Below, piece by piece: positions 34,058 to 42,497 of a stretch of 64,000 bases of DNA (position 1 is its first letter; each line of letters opens with the position of its first letter). Below the pieces are notes generated by a model. The model was not told the origin of the DNA. It searched no databases and saw nothing but the letters and a program-made list of their open reading frames with translations. The position numbers were made by a program, and so were the translations under genes. Source of the stretch: Haloarcula pelagica (lineage in GTDB: Archaea > Halobacteriota > Halobacteria > Halobacteriales > Haloarculaceae); assembly GCF_030127105.1 (NCBI RefSeq), contig NZ_CP126161.1, positions 310,001-374,000 of the forward strand. Direction: 5' to 3'.

Positions 34058-34198
34058 ATGCGACCAAACGAAGCTTCCGAATCCGCAGAAGTGTACGAAT
34101 GTTTCGAGTGTGGGTCGCGGACGAAGGCGCCCAGTGCCCGCGTCTGTCCCGACTGTGGCGGGACGCTCCAGAACCTCGGCCGGGGCCGTGACCTCTGA
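34058..34198 (+). CDS. Rubrerythrin-like zinc-ribbon micro-protein
   Basis: The 46 residues are a single zinc ribbon: YECFECGSRT and RVCPDCGGTL, two CxxC knuckles separated by about 16 residues, the rubredoxin-like part found at the end of rubrerythrins. Proteins of this exact size are common in haloarchaea. The start is ATG 34058, directly before the conserved acidic lead. It is followed 7 bases later by another micro zinc ribbon, so the two form a tandem. Confidence 0.75.
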   Translation: MRPNEASESAEVYECFECGSRTKAPSARVCPDCGGTLQNLGRGRDL

Positions 34199-34205
34199 GC
34201 GTGTG

Positions 34206-34316
34206 ATGATCGAGTACGAGTGCCAGCGCTGTCAGGAGCAGGTGACCGGGAGCCCGCTCCGACACACGTGTCCGCACTGCGGCGGCTCACTCGTGTCGAG
34301 ACACCAGTCGGACTAG
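34206..34316 (+). CDS. Second zinc-ribbon micro-protein, 36 residues
   Basis: The 36 residues consist almost entirely of one zinc ribbon (YECQRCQEQV and HTCPHCGGSL). The reading frame begins at ATG 34206, seven bases after the stop of the first zinc ribbon, and the same strand order suggests one transcript. Very short, but both CxxC knuckles and the haloarchaeal pattern support a real gene. Confidence 0.65.
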   Translation: MIEYECQRCQEQVTGSPLRHTCPHCGGSLVSRHQSD

Positions 34317-34342
34317 TCGGTCGCCCGCGTCTCCCAGCCGGC

Positions 34343-34636
34343 TCAGAACAGCGAGCCGAGCCGGTCGAACAGCGACGACGTGTCGGTGTACGGCGAGGGA
34401 CGGGAGACGACCTGGCCGGGTAGTTTCAGCAGCGGTTCCCGGGTTTCATCGCTCGTTTCGTACTCGACGACGGCGGCGACGAGGTTCCCGACGGCCTCGC
34501 GTTCGACGGTCCCGACGCCGGAGCAGTCAGTCACCGGGTCCTCCGCGATCCACATCCTGTCGGCGTCGAGTCGTCCCGGGGGCCGGCGGCGCTCGACGAT
34601 CGCTCGGTCGACGATCTCGTCCGGGCTCGAATCCAT
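34343..34636 (-). CDS. Uncharacterised haloarchaeal protein, 97 residues
   Basis: The 97 residues contain MDSSPDEIVDRAIVERRRPPGRLD, then a segment DPVTDCSGVGTVEREAVGNLVAAVVEY, then SLFDRLGSLF at the end. It is soluble, has one Cys, and shows no known catalytic motif. It is transcribed divergently from the Sir2 gene, with 90 bases between start codons. I do not recognise a named family. Confidence 0.5.
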   Translation of the reverse strand: MDSSPDEIVDRAIVERRRPPGRLDADRMWIAEDPVTDCSGVGTVEREAVGNLVAAVVEYETSDETREPLLKLPGQVVSRPSPYTDTSSLFDRLGSLF

Positions 34637-34726
34637 ACCCGTCGTACGGTCGACACGGTAATAGTCGTGGGGCCGCCGGACAGGCGAGCCACAACAGCCA
34701 CCAGGCTCGGGCGCCTCGGTTCAGAC

Positions 34727-35506
34727 ATGCCCACCGACCGAACCGAGACAGCGGCTGTCGCCGAGTCGGAGCTGGACGCGCTCGCTGACCACATCCGGAG
34801 CGCGTCCTCGACCGTCACGCTGACCGGTGCCGGCGTCTCGACGGCGTCGGGGATCCCGTCGTTCCGGGGCGAGGACGGGCTCTGGGACCGATTCGATCCG
34901 ATGGCCTTCCACCGGCGGCGGTTCGACGCCGACCCCGAGGGGTTCTGGCGGGACCGCGTCTCGCTGCGCGAGGCGATCGACGGCGACCGCGACCCCGAAC
35001 CGAACGCCGCACACCGGGCGCTCGTCGACCTGGAAGCCGCCGGCCACCTCGACGCCGTGGTCACGCAGAACGTCGACGGCCTCCACGGCGACGCGGGTAG
35101 CGAGCGAGTCCTCGAACTGCACGGCACCAACCGCCGGGTGGTCTGTGACGACTGCGGCGAGCGGGCCGACGCGACGCCCGTCTTCGAGCGAGCAGCGACG
35201 GACGAGGTGCCCCCTCGCTGTCCGTGTGGCGGTGTCTACAAGCCCGACGTGGTCCTCTTCGGCGAGTCGTTGCCCGAGGAGACGCTGTCGGAGGCACAGC
35301 GGCTCACTCGGGAGTGTGACCTGTTGCTCGCGGTCGGTTCGTCGCTCTCGGTCAGGCCGGCCTCGCTGCTGCCGAAACTGGCGGTCGACGCGGGCGGGCG
35401 GCTGGTCGTGCTCAACTTCGACCCGACCGAACGGGACGAACTGGCTGACCTGGCCGTCAGAAGCGACGTGACGGCGGTCCTCCCGGCCGTCGTCGACCGG
35501 CTCTAG
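34727..35506 (+). CDS. Sir2-family NAD-dependent protein deacylase
   Basis: The 259-residue sirtuin starts at ATG 34727. It has GAGVSTASGIPSFRG (NAD binding), TQNVDGLH, catalytic His132 in LELHGTN, and a zinc site C140, C143, C165, C167 (spacing CxxC...CxC, with a short second knuckle), followed by PDVVLFGE. Sirtuins remove acetyl or longer acyl groups from Lys using NAD, giving O-acyl-ADP-ribose. In archaea Alba is a known substrate. Its last bases overlap the convergent gene by 4. Confidence 0.93.
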   Translation: MPTDRTETAAVAESELDALADHIRSASSTVTLTGAGVSTASGIPSFRGEDGLWDRFDPMAFHRRRFDADPEGFWRDRVSLREAIDGDRDPEPNAAHRALVDLEAAGHLDAVVTQNVDGLHGDAGSERVLELHGTNRRVVCDDCGERADATPVFERAATDEVPPRCPCGGVYKPDVVLFGESLPEETLSEAQRLTRECDLLLAVGSSLSVRPASLLPKLAVDAGGRLVVLNFDPTERDELADLAVRSDVTAVLPAVVDRL

Positions 35507-35925
35507 AGTTCGACGCCGCCGGGGATCAGACTCCGCTGGCGGAGGAGGCTCCCGTCGGCATCGTAGACCAGGAGCGTCCGTTTCTCGTAGACGCGGGACT
35601 TGCCGGTGCTGTCGGTCAGCCTGACCTCGTAGCGGCCGTCGTCACGGTCTTCTGCCGCGTCGACCAGGGAATCGACGAGCTCCATGGTGACGTTCGCTTC
35701 GAGGACGTACTCGCCGGTCAGTCGGTTCGTCAGCGAGAGGACCCCGTTCGGGGCGTCGGGCTGTCGGCGGAAGGTCACGTCGATCTCGCTGGCGTCGAGT
35801 ACGTCGTCGGCTGTCGTGAGGCGCTCTTGAAGCTCGCCGTCGGGGCCGTCGTAGTCGATTCGTACGGTCGGCGTACCGTCGGGGGACTCGCTCTCGATGT
35901 CGACGGTGAAGTAGTCGCGCCTCAT
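35503..35925 (-). CDS. DUF5793-like haloarchaeal protein
   Basis: The 140 residues start at ATG 35925 (MRRDYFTVDIESESPDG). It is a soluble, beta-rich acidic protein with GVLSLTNRLTGEYVLEANV in the middle. As I recall, haloarchaeal proteins with this opening are grouped as DUF5793; function unknown. The start was placed here, not at an upstream in-frame codon (36024), because the conserved part begins here. The gap 35926-36071 holds GC-rich sequence with no clear feature. Confidence 0.6.
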   Translation of the reverse strand: MRRDYFTVDIESESPDGTPTVRIDYDGPDGELQERLTTADDVLDASEIDVTFRRQPDAPNGVLSLTNRLTGEYVLEANVTMELVDSLVDAAEDRDDGRYEVRLTDSTGKSRVYEKRTLLVYDADGSLLRQRSLIPGGVEL

Positions 35926-36071
35926 CTCGGTACGGTACGCTTTGGCGTGTGGCGCAATGAACGTAACGGCGCCGGAGGCCGAACCGGGCCGGAGTATAGA
36001 GCGCCCCGCAGCGACGGCGGCCACTCCCGGACCGGTAGCTTTTCTTCGGCGCCCGTCGCCTCTGGAGGTAG

Positions 36072-36572
36072 ATGGTGTGGGTCAAATCAGAGTACGCTGG
36101 CGAACTCGCGGTGCTTTCGACGTGGTTGGTCGGGCTGGCGCCGTGGTCGATCTCGACGTTCTCCGTCTCGGGGTTGACCGTCGCCGCGTTCCGGTTTCTC
36201 CCCTTTCGCGTCCAGTACATCTTCGGTGGGACCGTTCCCGGTGAGCGCCCGTTTCTCTGGGTCTGGAACGTTGGAGCGTTCCAGGAGTCTGCCGAGCTGA
36301 CACTCGCCGGCCAGTTCGGGACCGCCGCGTTCGTCTGCTACCTGTTCCCGTTCTGGCTCAGCCTCTACTACTACTACGAGGAAGAGCGAGTCACGGCACT
36401 GTTGCCGGTCGACCCCGTCGGGCTGTTCGCCGGCCTGCTGGGACTGGTCGGGCTCCTCTCGCTGGCCGCGAGCGTCCTCTTCGTCCGCTATTTCGCGGGC
36501 ACGACGATCCCTGTCGGCTCCGTCCTGGCGCTCGTGCTCGCGTTCCTGCTGGCGACAGTGGACCGAACCTGA
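36072..36572 (+). CDS. Haloarchaeal four-helix membrane protein
   Basis: The 166 residues have an N-terminal helix after MVWVKSEYAGELAVLSTWL, then a loop with RFLPFRVQYIFGG, then three further helices (about 85-100, 115-138, 145-162). The MVW(V)xSEYAGELAVLS opening is conserved among haloarchaeal proteins that I believe are called DUF7549. It precedes the pil genes on the same strand but has its own distance (95 bases), so a link is not certain. Confidence 0.6.
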   Translation: MVWVKSEYAGELAVLSTWLVGLAPWSISTFSVSGLTVAAFRFLPFRVQYIFGGTVPGERPFLWVWNVGAFQESAELTLAGQFGTAAFVCYLFPFWLSLYYYYEEERVTALLPVDPVGLFAGLLGLVGLLSLAASVLFVRYFAGTTIPVGSVLALVLAFLLATVDRT

Positions 36573-36598
36573 CCGGTCGTTCTCAGCGATTGTTACTG

Positions 36599-36627
36599 GC
36601 GGAGCGAATTTAAGTAGGTGGCTCCGC
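36599..36627. promoter_or_regulatory. pil promoter flanked by a perfect 7-base inverted repeat
   Basis: GCGGAGC (36599-36605) and GCTCCGC (36621-36627) form a perfect inverted repeat around a 15-base spacer that contains the TATA-like atttaag (36608-36614). The pilB ATG lies 40 bases after the repeat. A protein bound here would cover the TATA box, so the repeat may be an operator; in RNA it would not be included if transcription starts about 27 bases after the TATA box. Confidence 0.5.
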
Positions 36628-36667
36628 AACGACAGACAAGCGACGGCAGTCCACGTCGACTCTCTCT

Positions 36668-38290
36668 ATGTCCAACCCAGAGACACCCGACGCAGGCGAC
36701 GACGTTCGGAATCCGCTGGGCCGGATCCGGGCCTGGCTCTCCCAGACGGCGACGCTGCTGGGAGGCGGCGCGATCCCCGAGTCCAAATACGATCCGAGCC
36801 GACACCAGCCCCTCGTCGAGTTCGACGGCCTCGACGGCTACGAGGAGATCGATCGCTACTGGCTCAACACCCCGTTCGCGTTCGTCTCGATCAACCGCGA
36901 CCACGAGCGGGACGAACACCGGTACCACGTCGTCGAACCACAGCTCGACGAGGTCGAGGAAGAGCTACTCGATCGGCTGTTCGAGGACATCCGCGGCCCG
37001 CTCATCTACCGGGATGTCGTCGACGACGACCCGGAAGTCGCGCTCCACGAGGAGCTGCGCGCCCGCCTGGAGGAGTACGGAGTCGTCGTCGAGCCCGAGA
37101 CGTACTACCGGCTGTTCTACTACCTGTATCGGTCGTTCCAGGGGTACGGGCACATCGACCCCCTGATGCACGATCCGAACATCGAAGATATCTCCTGTGA
37201 CGGGGCGAGCCTGCCGATCTTCGCCTACCACGACGAGTACACCGACATCGAGACGAACATCGTCTTCGAAGAGGAGGAGCTGAACAACTTCGTCATCCAG
37301 CTCGCACAGCGGTCCGGGCGACACGTCTCGGTCGCCGATCCCGTCGTCTCGACGACACTCCCGGACGGCTCGCGGATCGAACTGGCGCTCGGCGAGGAGG
37401 TGACCCCGCGGGGCTCGGCGTTTACGATCCGGAAGTACGCCGACGAGCCGTTCACGCCGATCGACCTGCTGGAGTACGGGACCTTCTCACTGGAGATGCT
37501 CGCCTATCTCTGGCTCGCGATCGAGTCCAACCGCTCGCTCATCTTCGCCGGCGGGACCGCCGCTGGCAAGACCACCTCGATGAACGCCGTCTCGATGTTC
37601 ATCCCGCCCCGCTCGAAGGTGCTGACCATCGAGGATACCCGCGAGCTATCGCTGTACCACGACAACTGGCTCTCCTCGGTGACCCGCGAACGGCTGGACG
37701 ATTCAGACATCACGATGTACGATCTGCTGCGGTCCGCGCTGCGCCACCGGCCCGAGTACATCATCGTCGGCGAGGTCCGGGGCGAGGAGGCGATCACGCT
37801 GTTCCAGGCGATGAACACCGGCCACACCACGTTCTCGACGATGCACGCCGACTCCGTCCAGACGGTGATAAATCGCTTAGAGAACGAGCCGATCAACGTC
37901 CCGCGGCCGATGGTCCAGAGCCTCGATATCCTCTGTGTCCAGGTGCTGACCCGCTCGGGCGACGAGCGTGTCCGTCGGGCGAAGACCCTGGCCGAGATTG
38001 AGGGGATCGACCAGCGGACGGGGGAACTGGACTACTCGAACACCTACGCCTGGGAGGCGACCGAGGACCGGTTCCGCGAGAACAACAGCGAACTGCTCGA
38101 CGAGATCCGGAACGAGCGCGGGTGGAGTCAGTCACAGCTCCTGCGGGAACTGAACAACCGTCAGCAGTTCCTCCAGTACCTCCAGGACGAGGGGATCAGG
38201 GACTACCGTCGGTTCACCGCGATGGTCAACAAGTACTACGCCGACTCAGAGGCCGTCATGGAACGCATCCAGTCGGCGGCGACGGTCTGA
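36668..38290 (+). CDS. Type IV pilus assembly ATPase (PilB/GspE-type)
   Basis: The 540-residue ATPase powers pilin assembly. It has an N-terminal domain (about 1-200), Walker A FAGGTAAGKTTSMN (K301), the Asp box IEDTREL, Walker B ..YIIVGEVRGEEA and the His box MNTGHTTFSTMHAD. The C-terminal extension is typical of haloarchaeal PilB proteins. The stop is one base before the pilC ATG, so they are coupled. Haloarchaeal genomes encode several PilB-PilC pairs; those with pilins make adhesion pili. No pilin or prepilin peptidase gene is in this window. Confidence 0.9.
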   Translation: MSNPETPDAGDDVRNPLGRIRAWLSQTATLLGGGAIPESKYDPSRHQPLVEFDGLDGYEEIDRYWLNTPFAFVSINRDHERDEHRYHVVEPQLDEVEEELLDRLFEDIRGPLIYRDVVDDDPEVALHEELRARLEEYGVVVEPETYYRLFYYLYRSFQGYGHIDPLMHDPNIEDISCDGASLPIFAYHDEYTDIETNIVFEEEELNNFVIQLAQRSGRHVSVADPVVSTTLPDGSRIELALGEEVTPRGSAFTIRKYADEPFTPIDLLEYGTFSLEMLAYLWLAIESNRSLIFAGGTAAGKTTSMNAVSMFIPPRSKVLTIEDTRELSLYHDNWLSSVTRERLDDSDITMYDLLRSALRHRPEYIIVGEVRGEEAITLFQAMNTGHTTFSTMHADSVQTVINRLENEPINVPRPMVQSLDILCVQVLTRSGDERVRRAKTLAEIEGIDQRTGELDYSNTYAWEATEDRFRENNSELLDEIRNERGWSQSQLLRELNNRQQFLQYLQDEGIRDYRRFTAMVNKYYADSEAVMERIQSAATV

Positions 38291-38291
38291 T

Positions 38292-40754
38292 ATGGCGCTG
38301 AACCCGCTCGGGGCACTGAACCCGCTCGGTCTCGCGCCGCTTGCTGGCCTCGTCCTGATCGTCGGAGTCGTCGTACTCAGCACCGTCAACGAGTCCGTCG
38401 ACCGGCGGATGACGCGGTACGCCCGGCGCGTGTTCGGTCGGTACGTCTCCGAGTCGAACGAACGCAAACGCCAACTGGAGGCGGCCTACATCGGCCAGAG
38501 CTACCGCAGTTACGCCGCCCGGACGCTGCTGTTTACGGGACTGAGCGCGATCGGCGGCGCGCTGGCGGGCGCGTATCTGTTCGGCGGACTCCTACTGGCG
38601 ATCCCGACGATCGTCGACCTCGCGATGGGGTTGCCACGGACGATGGTCAACGCGCTGGGTATCCGCGGGTTCGAACTCGTCTTACGGCCCCAGCAGACCC
38701 TCGCCGTCCTCGTCGCTGGGGGGGTCGTCTCCGGGCTCGCGGCCGCGAGCATCACGTACACGATGCGCTGGGAGCTCCCCAAAAGCGACGCGGAGGTCCG
38801 AAAGCGCAGCATCGACGAGGGGATGGCCCGGACCATCGCGTTCATGTATGCCCTCTCCCGCGGCGGAATGTCGTTCCCCGAAGTGATGGACGTGCTGGCC
38901 CGGAACGAGGAGATCTACGGCGAAGCCGCCCGGGAGGTCGGCGTCGCCGTCCGCCAGATGGACCTGTTCGGTCGGGACATGATCACCGCGCTCCGTCACG
39001 TCTCCCACCGGACGCCCAGCGAGACGTTCAAGACGTTCTCCGAGAACCTCTCCAGCGTCCTCCAGAGCGGGCAGTCGCTGTCGTCGTTCCTCCACGACCA
39101 ACACGAGCGCCACCACGAGGAGGCCGCCGAGCGCCAGGCGGAACTGCTTGAACGCCTGGCGACGATCGCCGAGGCGTACGTCACGCTGTTCGTGGCGGCC
39201 GTCCTCTTTCTCATCACGATCCTGCTGGTGTTCGGGCTCACGACGACGGACACGCTCTGGATCCTCCAGCTGCTGGCGTACCTGGTGATCCCGCTGGCCA
39301 ACGCCGGCTTCATGGTGTATCTCGCCCAGAAGCTCGAAGCCCTGGGGATCGGCGGGACAGGGTCCAGCAGCGTCCTCGACCGGTATCAGACGGCGACGTT
39401 CGGGAAGCCCTCGACGACCGCCGCGCGGTCGAAACTCACCGACGGCGGCGTGACCGCTTCGGTGAACGACAATCTAGAGCGGCTCCGGACCTACGATCGG
39501 TTCAAGTCGATCAAACGGATGGTTCGCTCGCCCGTCGAATCCCTGCTGTGGAACCCAGACCGCGTGCTGTATCTCGCCGTCCCGATTGCCGTCGTCATGT
39601 TCGCCGTCAGGGTCCCGGCCGCGTTCCAGACCACCGCCGTGAACATCAGGCTGCTCGACGATCTGGTCATCCAGTCGCTGTTGCTCGTGTTCGGCTCTTT
39701 CGCCCTCGTCCGGTACAGTTACACGCGCCGGATCCAGCGCATCGAGGACGCGACTCCGGAGTTGCTCGAACGGCTGGCGAGCCTCAACGAGGCCGGGATG
39801 ACCGTCGTCGAGAGCCTCCGCCGGCTCCGGGGCAGTGACATCGGCGTCCTCACCCCGGAGGTCGAGCGCATCTGGGCCGACATCAAGATGGGGGCCAACG
39901 TCGACGACGCGCTGGTCCGGTTCGGGCGGCGCATCCGGACGACCGCCATCACCCGCGTCGTGACGCTGCTGACCAACGCGATGCACTCCTCCGGCCAACT
40001 GGGACCGGTGCTCCGGATCGCGTCCAAGCAGGCCCGTGCCGACACCCGGCTCCGGAAGCGGCGCCGCCAGCAGATGTTCACCTACCTCGTCGTCATCTAC
40101 ATCTCCTTTCTCGTCTTCCTGGTCATCATCGTCGCCGTTCAGGAGGTGCTGGTCCCGGCCCTGCCCTCGAACATCGCCACGCCGGATTCGAGCCGGCTGG
40201 GTGTCAACGCCGACCAGTTCGCCCGCTTTGGCCGGGTCGACAAGGCCGCCTACACCCTCGTCTTCTTCCACACGGCGATCATCCAGGCCGTCCTGACCGG
40301 GTTCATCGGCGGCCAACTCGGCGAGGGGACGCTGAAAGACGGGGCCAAACACGCGGCGATCCTCCTGGGCGTCGCCTACGTCGCCTTCCTGCTGTTGTCC
40401 TCGCCGGTCGCGTCGCTGACCGTCGACCAGCCGACGGCGACCGGGGGTGAACTGACCGTCGACTCGGTGTCGCTGTCCTCGGGTGGGTTCGTCGTCGTCC
40501 ACGCGCTGGAGGCCGACGGGGAAGTCATCGGTACCTCCCGGTACCTCGAAGCGGGGACCCACAAGGATGTCTCGATCCAGTTGTCTCGGACACCGGGCGC
40601 GAACAGGGACGTTGTGCTCGTCCCGCACCGGGATACGAACGGCAACGAACGCTTGGACTACCCCTTCGACGGGCCGCCGGGCGACACCGACGCGCCGTAT
40701 CCGGCCGCGGGTCAGGGCGAGTTCGTCACGGTGACGGTCCAGTTGGAGTCGTGA
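38292..40754 (+). CDS. Pilus assembly membrane protein (PilC/TadC) with extra C-terminal domain
   Basis: The 820-residue protein has two T2SSF (GspF/TadC-like) repeats, about residues 150-350 and 490-640, each with an amphipathic coil (GGMSFPEVMDVLARN; LASLNEAGMTVVESLRRL) and membrane helices. It is the membrane platform for pilin assembly with PilB. After the last helix (AAILLGVAYVAFLLLSS), residues about 710-820 form a beta-rich domain with GGFVVVHALEADGEVIGTSRYLEAG, resembling DUF7282 domains of secreted haloarchaeal proteins. This addition is uncommon in PilC proteins as far as I know. Membrane topology would place it outside the cell. Confidence 0.85.
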   Translation: MALNPLGALNPLGLAPLAGLVLIVGVVVLSTVNESVDRRMTRYARRVFGRYVSESNERKRQLEAAYIGQSYRSYAARTLLFTGLSAIGGALAGAYLFGGLLLAIPTIVDLAMGLPRTMVNALGIRGFELVLRPQQTLAVLVAGGVVSGLAAASITYTMRWELPKSDAEVRKRSIDEGMARTIAFMYALSRGGMSFPEVMDVLARNEEIYGEAAREVGVAVRQMDLFGRDMITALRHVSHRTPSETFKTFSENLSSVLQSGQSLSSFLHDQHERHHEEAAERQAELLERLATIAEAYVTLFVAAVLFLITILLVFGLTTTDTLWILQLLAYLVIPLANAGFMVYLAQKLEALGIGGTGSSSVLDRYQTATFGKPSTTAARSKLTDGGVTASVNDNLERLRTYDRFKSIKRMVRSPVESLLWNPDRVLYLAVPIAVVMFAVRVPAAFQTTAVNIRLLDDLVIQSLLLVFGSFALVRYSYTRRIQRIEDATPELLERLASLNEAGMTVVESLRRLRGSDIGVLTPEVERIWADIKMGANVDDALVRFGRRIRTTAITRVVTLLTNAMHSSGQLGPVLRIASKQARADTRLRKRRRQQMFTYLVVIYISFLVFLVIIVAVQEVLVPALPSNIATPDSSRLGVNADQFARFGRVDKAAYTLVFFHTAIIQAVLTGFIGGQLGEGTLKDGAKHAAILLGVAYVAFLLLSSPVASLTVDQPTATGGELTVDSVSLSSGGFVVVHALEADGEVIGTSRYLEAGTHKDVSIQLSRTPGANRDVVLVPHRDTNGNERLDYPFDGPPGDTDAPYPAAGQGEFVTVTVQLES

Positions 40755-40792
40755 CGCTGGGTTTAGGACGACCCGCGTGGTAGCGTCGGTCG

Positions 40793-42451
40793 ATGGAGTT
40801 CGCCACGTTCGCCGAGCGCGCCGCCGCCATCGAAGCCGAGTCCGCAGACACCGAGATCGTCGCCGCCGTCGCGGACCTCTTTGCGGTCGCCGGCGAGGAC
40901 CTCGGGACGGTCGCGCGGTTCGTCCAGGGTCGTGTCTTCCCGGCCCACGAGTCCCGAACGCTCGATATCGGCCCGCGGCTCTGCTACGAGGCGATCGCTC
41001 GGGCGGCGGGCCGGAACGTCGACGCGGACGCCGTCGAACGGCGGCTTGCCGACCGGGGCGAGATCGGCGCCGTCGCCGCGAGCTACGACTTCGGTGGCCA
41101 GCAGGGACTCGGCGCGTTCGCGGGCGGCGGCCCCGACGGCGTGACGGTCGCCGAGGTCGCCGACCGACTCGCCGAACTCGCGGCCGCCGACGGCGACGGA
41201 AGCCAGGCGACGAAAGTCGACACCCTCTTCGGGCTGTTCAACCGCTGCAGTCCCCAGGAGGCTCGTTTTCTGGCGCGGCTCGTCCTCGAAGAGATGCGGA
41301 TCGGCGTCGGCGAGGGAACCGTCAGGGACGCCACGGCCGCCGCGTTCGATGTCCCGGTCGAAGCGGTCGAACGCGCGCTCCAGGTCTCGAACGACTGTGG
41401 CCGCGTCGCGGTCGTCGCCCGCGAACAGGGTGAATCGGGACTCGACGGGATCGCGCTCGCCGTCGGCCGGCCGGTCAAGGCGATGCTCGCACAGGCCGGG
41501 ACCGTGACCGACGCGCTGGCCGACTGGGACCGAGCCGCCGTCGAATGGAAGTACGACGGGGCGCGGGTCCAGGTCCACTACGACGGGGCGGACGTGCGGC
41601 TGTTCTCGCGGAACATGGAGGACGTGACCGACCCGCTGCCGGAAGTCGTCGAGACGATCGAGACGGCGCTGGACCGGCCGGCGATCCTCGACGGCGAGGT
41701 CGTTGCGGTCGACGACGACGGCGATCCGCTCCCCTTCCAGGAGGTGCTCCGGCGGTTCCGCCGGAAACACGACGTGGCACGGGCCCGCGAGGCGGTGGCG
41801 GTCAGGTTCCACGCGTTCGACTGCCTCCACGTCGACGGCGAGGACTTGCTCGATACGCCGCTCGAACAGCGGCGTGAGCGGCTCGACGGCCTGGTCCCGG
41901 CCGACAGCGACGTGGTCTCGGCGTACTGGCAGACCGACGACCCCGACCGGATCGCCGAGATCGAGCGGGCGGCCCTCGACGCCGGCCACGAGGGGATCAT
42001 GCTCAAAGACCCCGAATCGACGTACACTCCCGGCAAGCGTGGAAAGAACTGGCGCAAGCGCAAACCCGACGTTGAGACGCTCGACTGCGTGGTCACCGGC
42101 GCCGAGTGGGGCGAGGGCCGGCGTGCGAACGTTCTCGGGACGTTCGAGTTGTCGGTCCGGAGCGACGAGGGGTACGCGACCGTCGGAAACGTCGCGACGG
42201 GCGTCACCGACGCCGAACTCGAATCGCTGACCGAACGGATCGAACCCCTGGTCACGGCCGAGGACGGCCAGTCGGTGACGGTGTCACCGGAAGTCGTCTT
42301 CGAGGTCGGCTACGAGGAGATCCAGCCCTCGACGACCTACGAGTCGGGCTACGCACTGCGGTTCCCGCGGTTTCTGGCGGTACGGGACGACACCGGTCCG
42401 GCGGGAGCCGACTCGCTTTCGCGCGTCGAACGCCTCGCGGCGTCGCAGTGA
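40793..42451 (+). CDS. lig: ATP-dependent DNA ligase
   Basis: The 552-residue ligase has an N-terminal DNA-binding domain (about 1-215), the adenylation domain with motif I EWKYDGARVQ (K253 takes the AMP), motif III RLFSRNMEDVTD, motif IV ILDGEVVAVD and motif V GIMLKDPES.Y.PGKRGKNWRKRK, then an OB-fold. It seals nicks in replication (Okazaki fragments) and repair. The length and type are those of the archaeal replicative ligase I family. It is followed by an unrelated MBL gene 46 bases later. Confidence 0.95.
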   Translation: MEFATFAERAAAIEAESADTEIVAAVADLFAVAGEDLGTVARFVQGRVFPAHESRTLDIGPRLCYEAIARAAGRNVDADAVERRLADRGEIGAVAASYDFGGQQGLGAFAGGGPDGVTVAEVADRLAELAAADGDGSQATKVDTLFGLFNRCSPQEARFLARLVLEEMRIGVGEGTVRDATAAAFDVPVEAVERALQVSNDCGRVAVVAREQGESGLDGIALAVGRPVKAMLAQAGTVTDALADWDRAAVEWKYDGARVQVHYDGADVRLFSRNMEDVTDPLPEVVETIETALDRPAILDGEVVAVDDDGDPLPFQEVLRRFRRKHDVARAREAVAVRFHAFDCLHVDGEDLLDTPLEQRRERLDGLVPADSDVVSAYWQTDDPDRIAEIERAALDAGHEGIMLKDPESTYTPGKRGKNWRKRKPDVETLDCVVTGAEWGEGRRANVLGTFELSVRSDEGYATVGNVATGVTDAELESLTERIEPLVTAEDGQSVTVSPEVVFEVGYEEIQPSTTYESGYALRFPRFLAVRDDTGPAGADSLSRVERLAASQ

Positions 42452-42497
42452 GTGCGGGACCGACACGCGTATGACGCCGGTGGCAGTACCGGGACGT

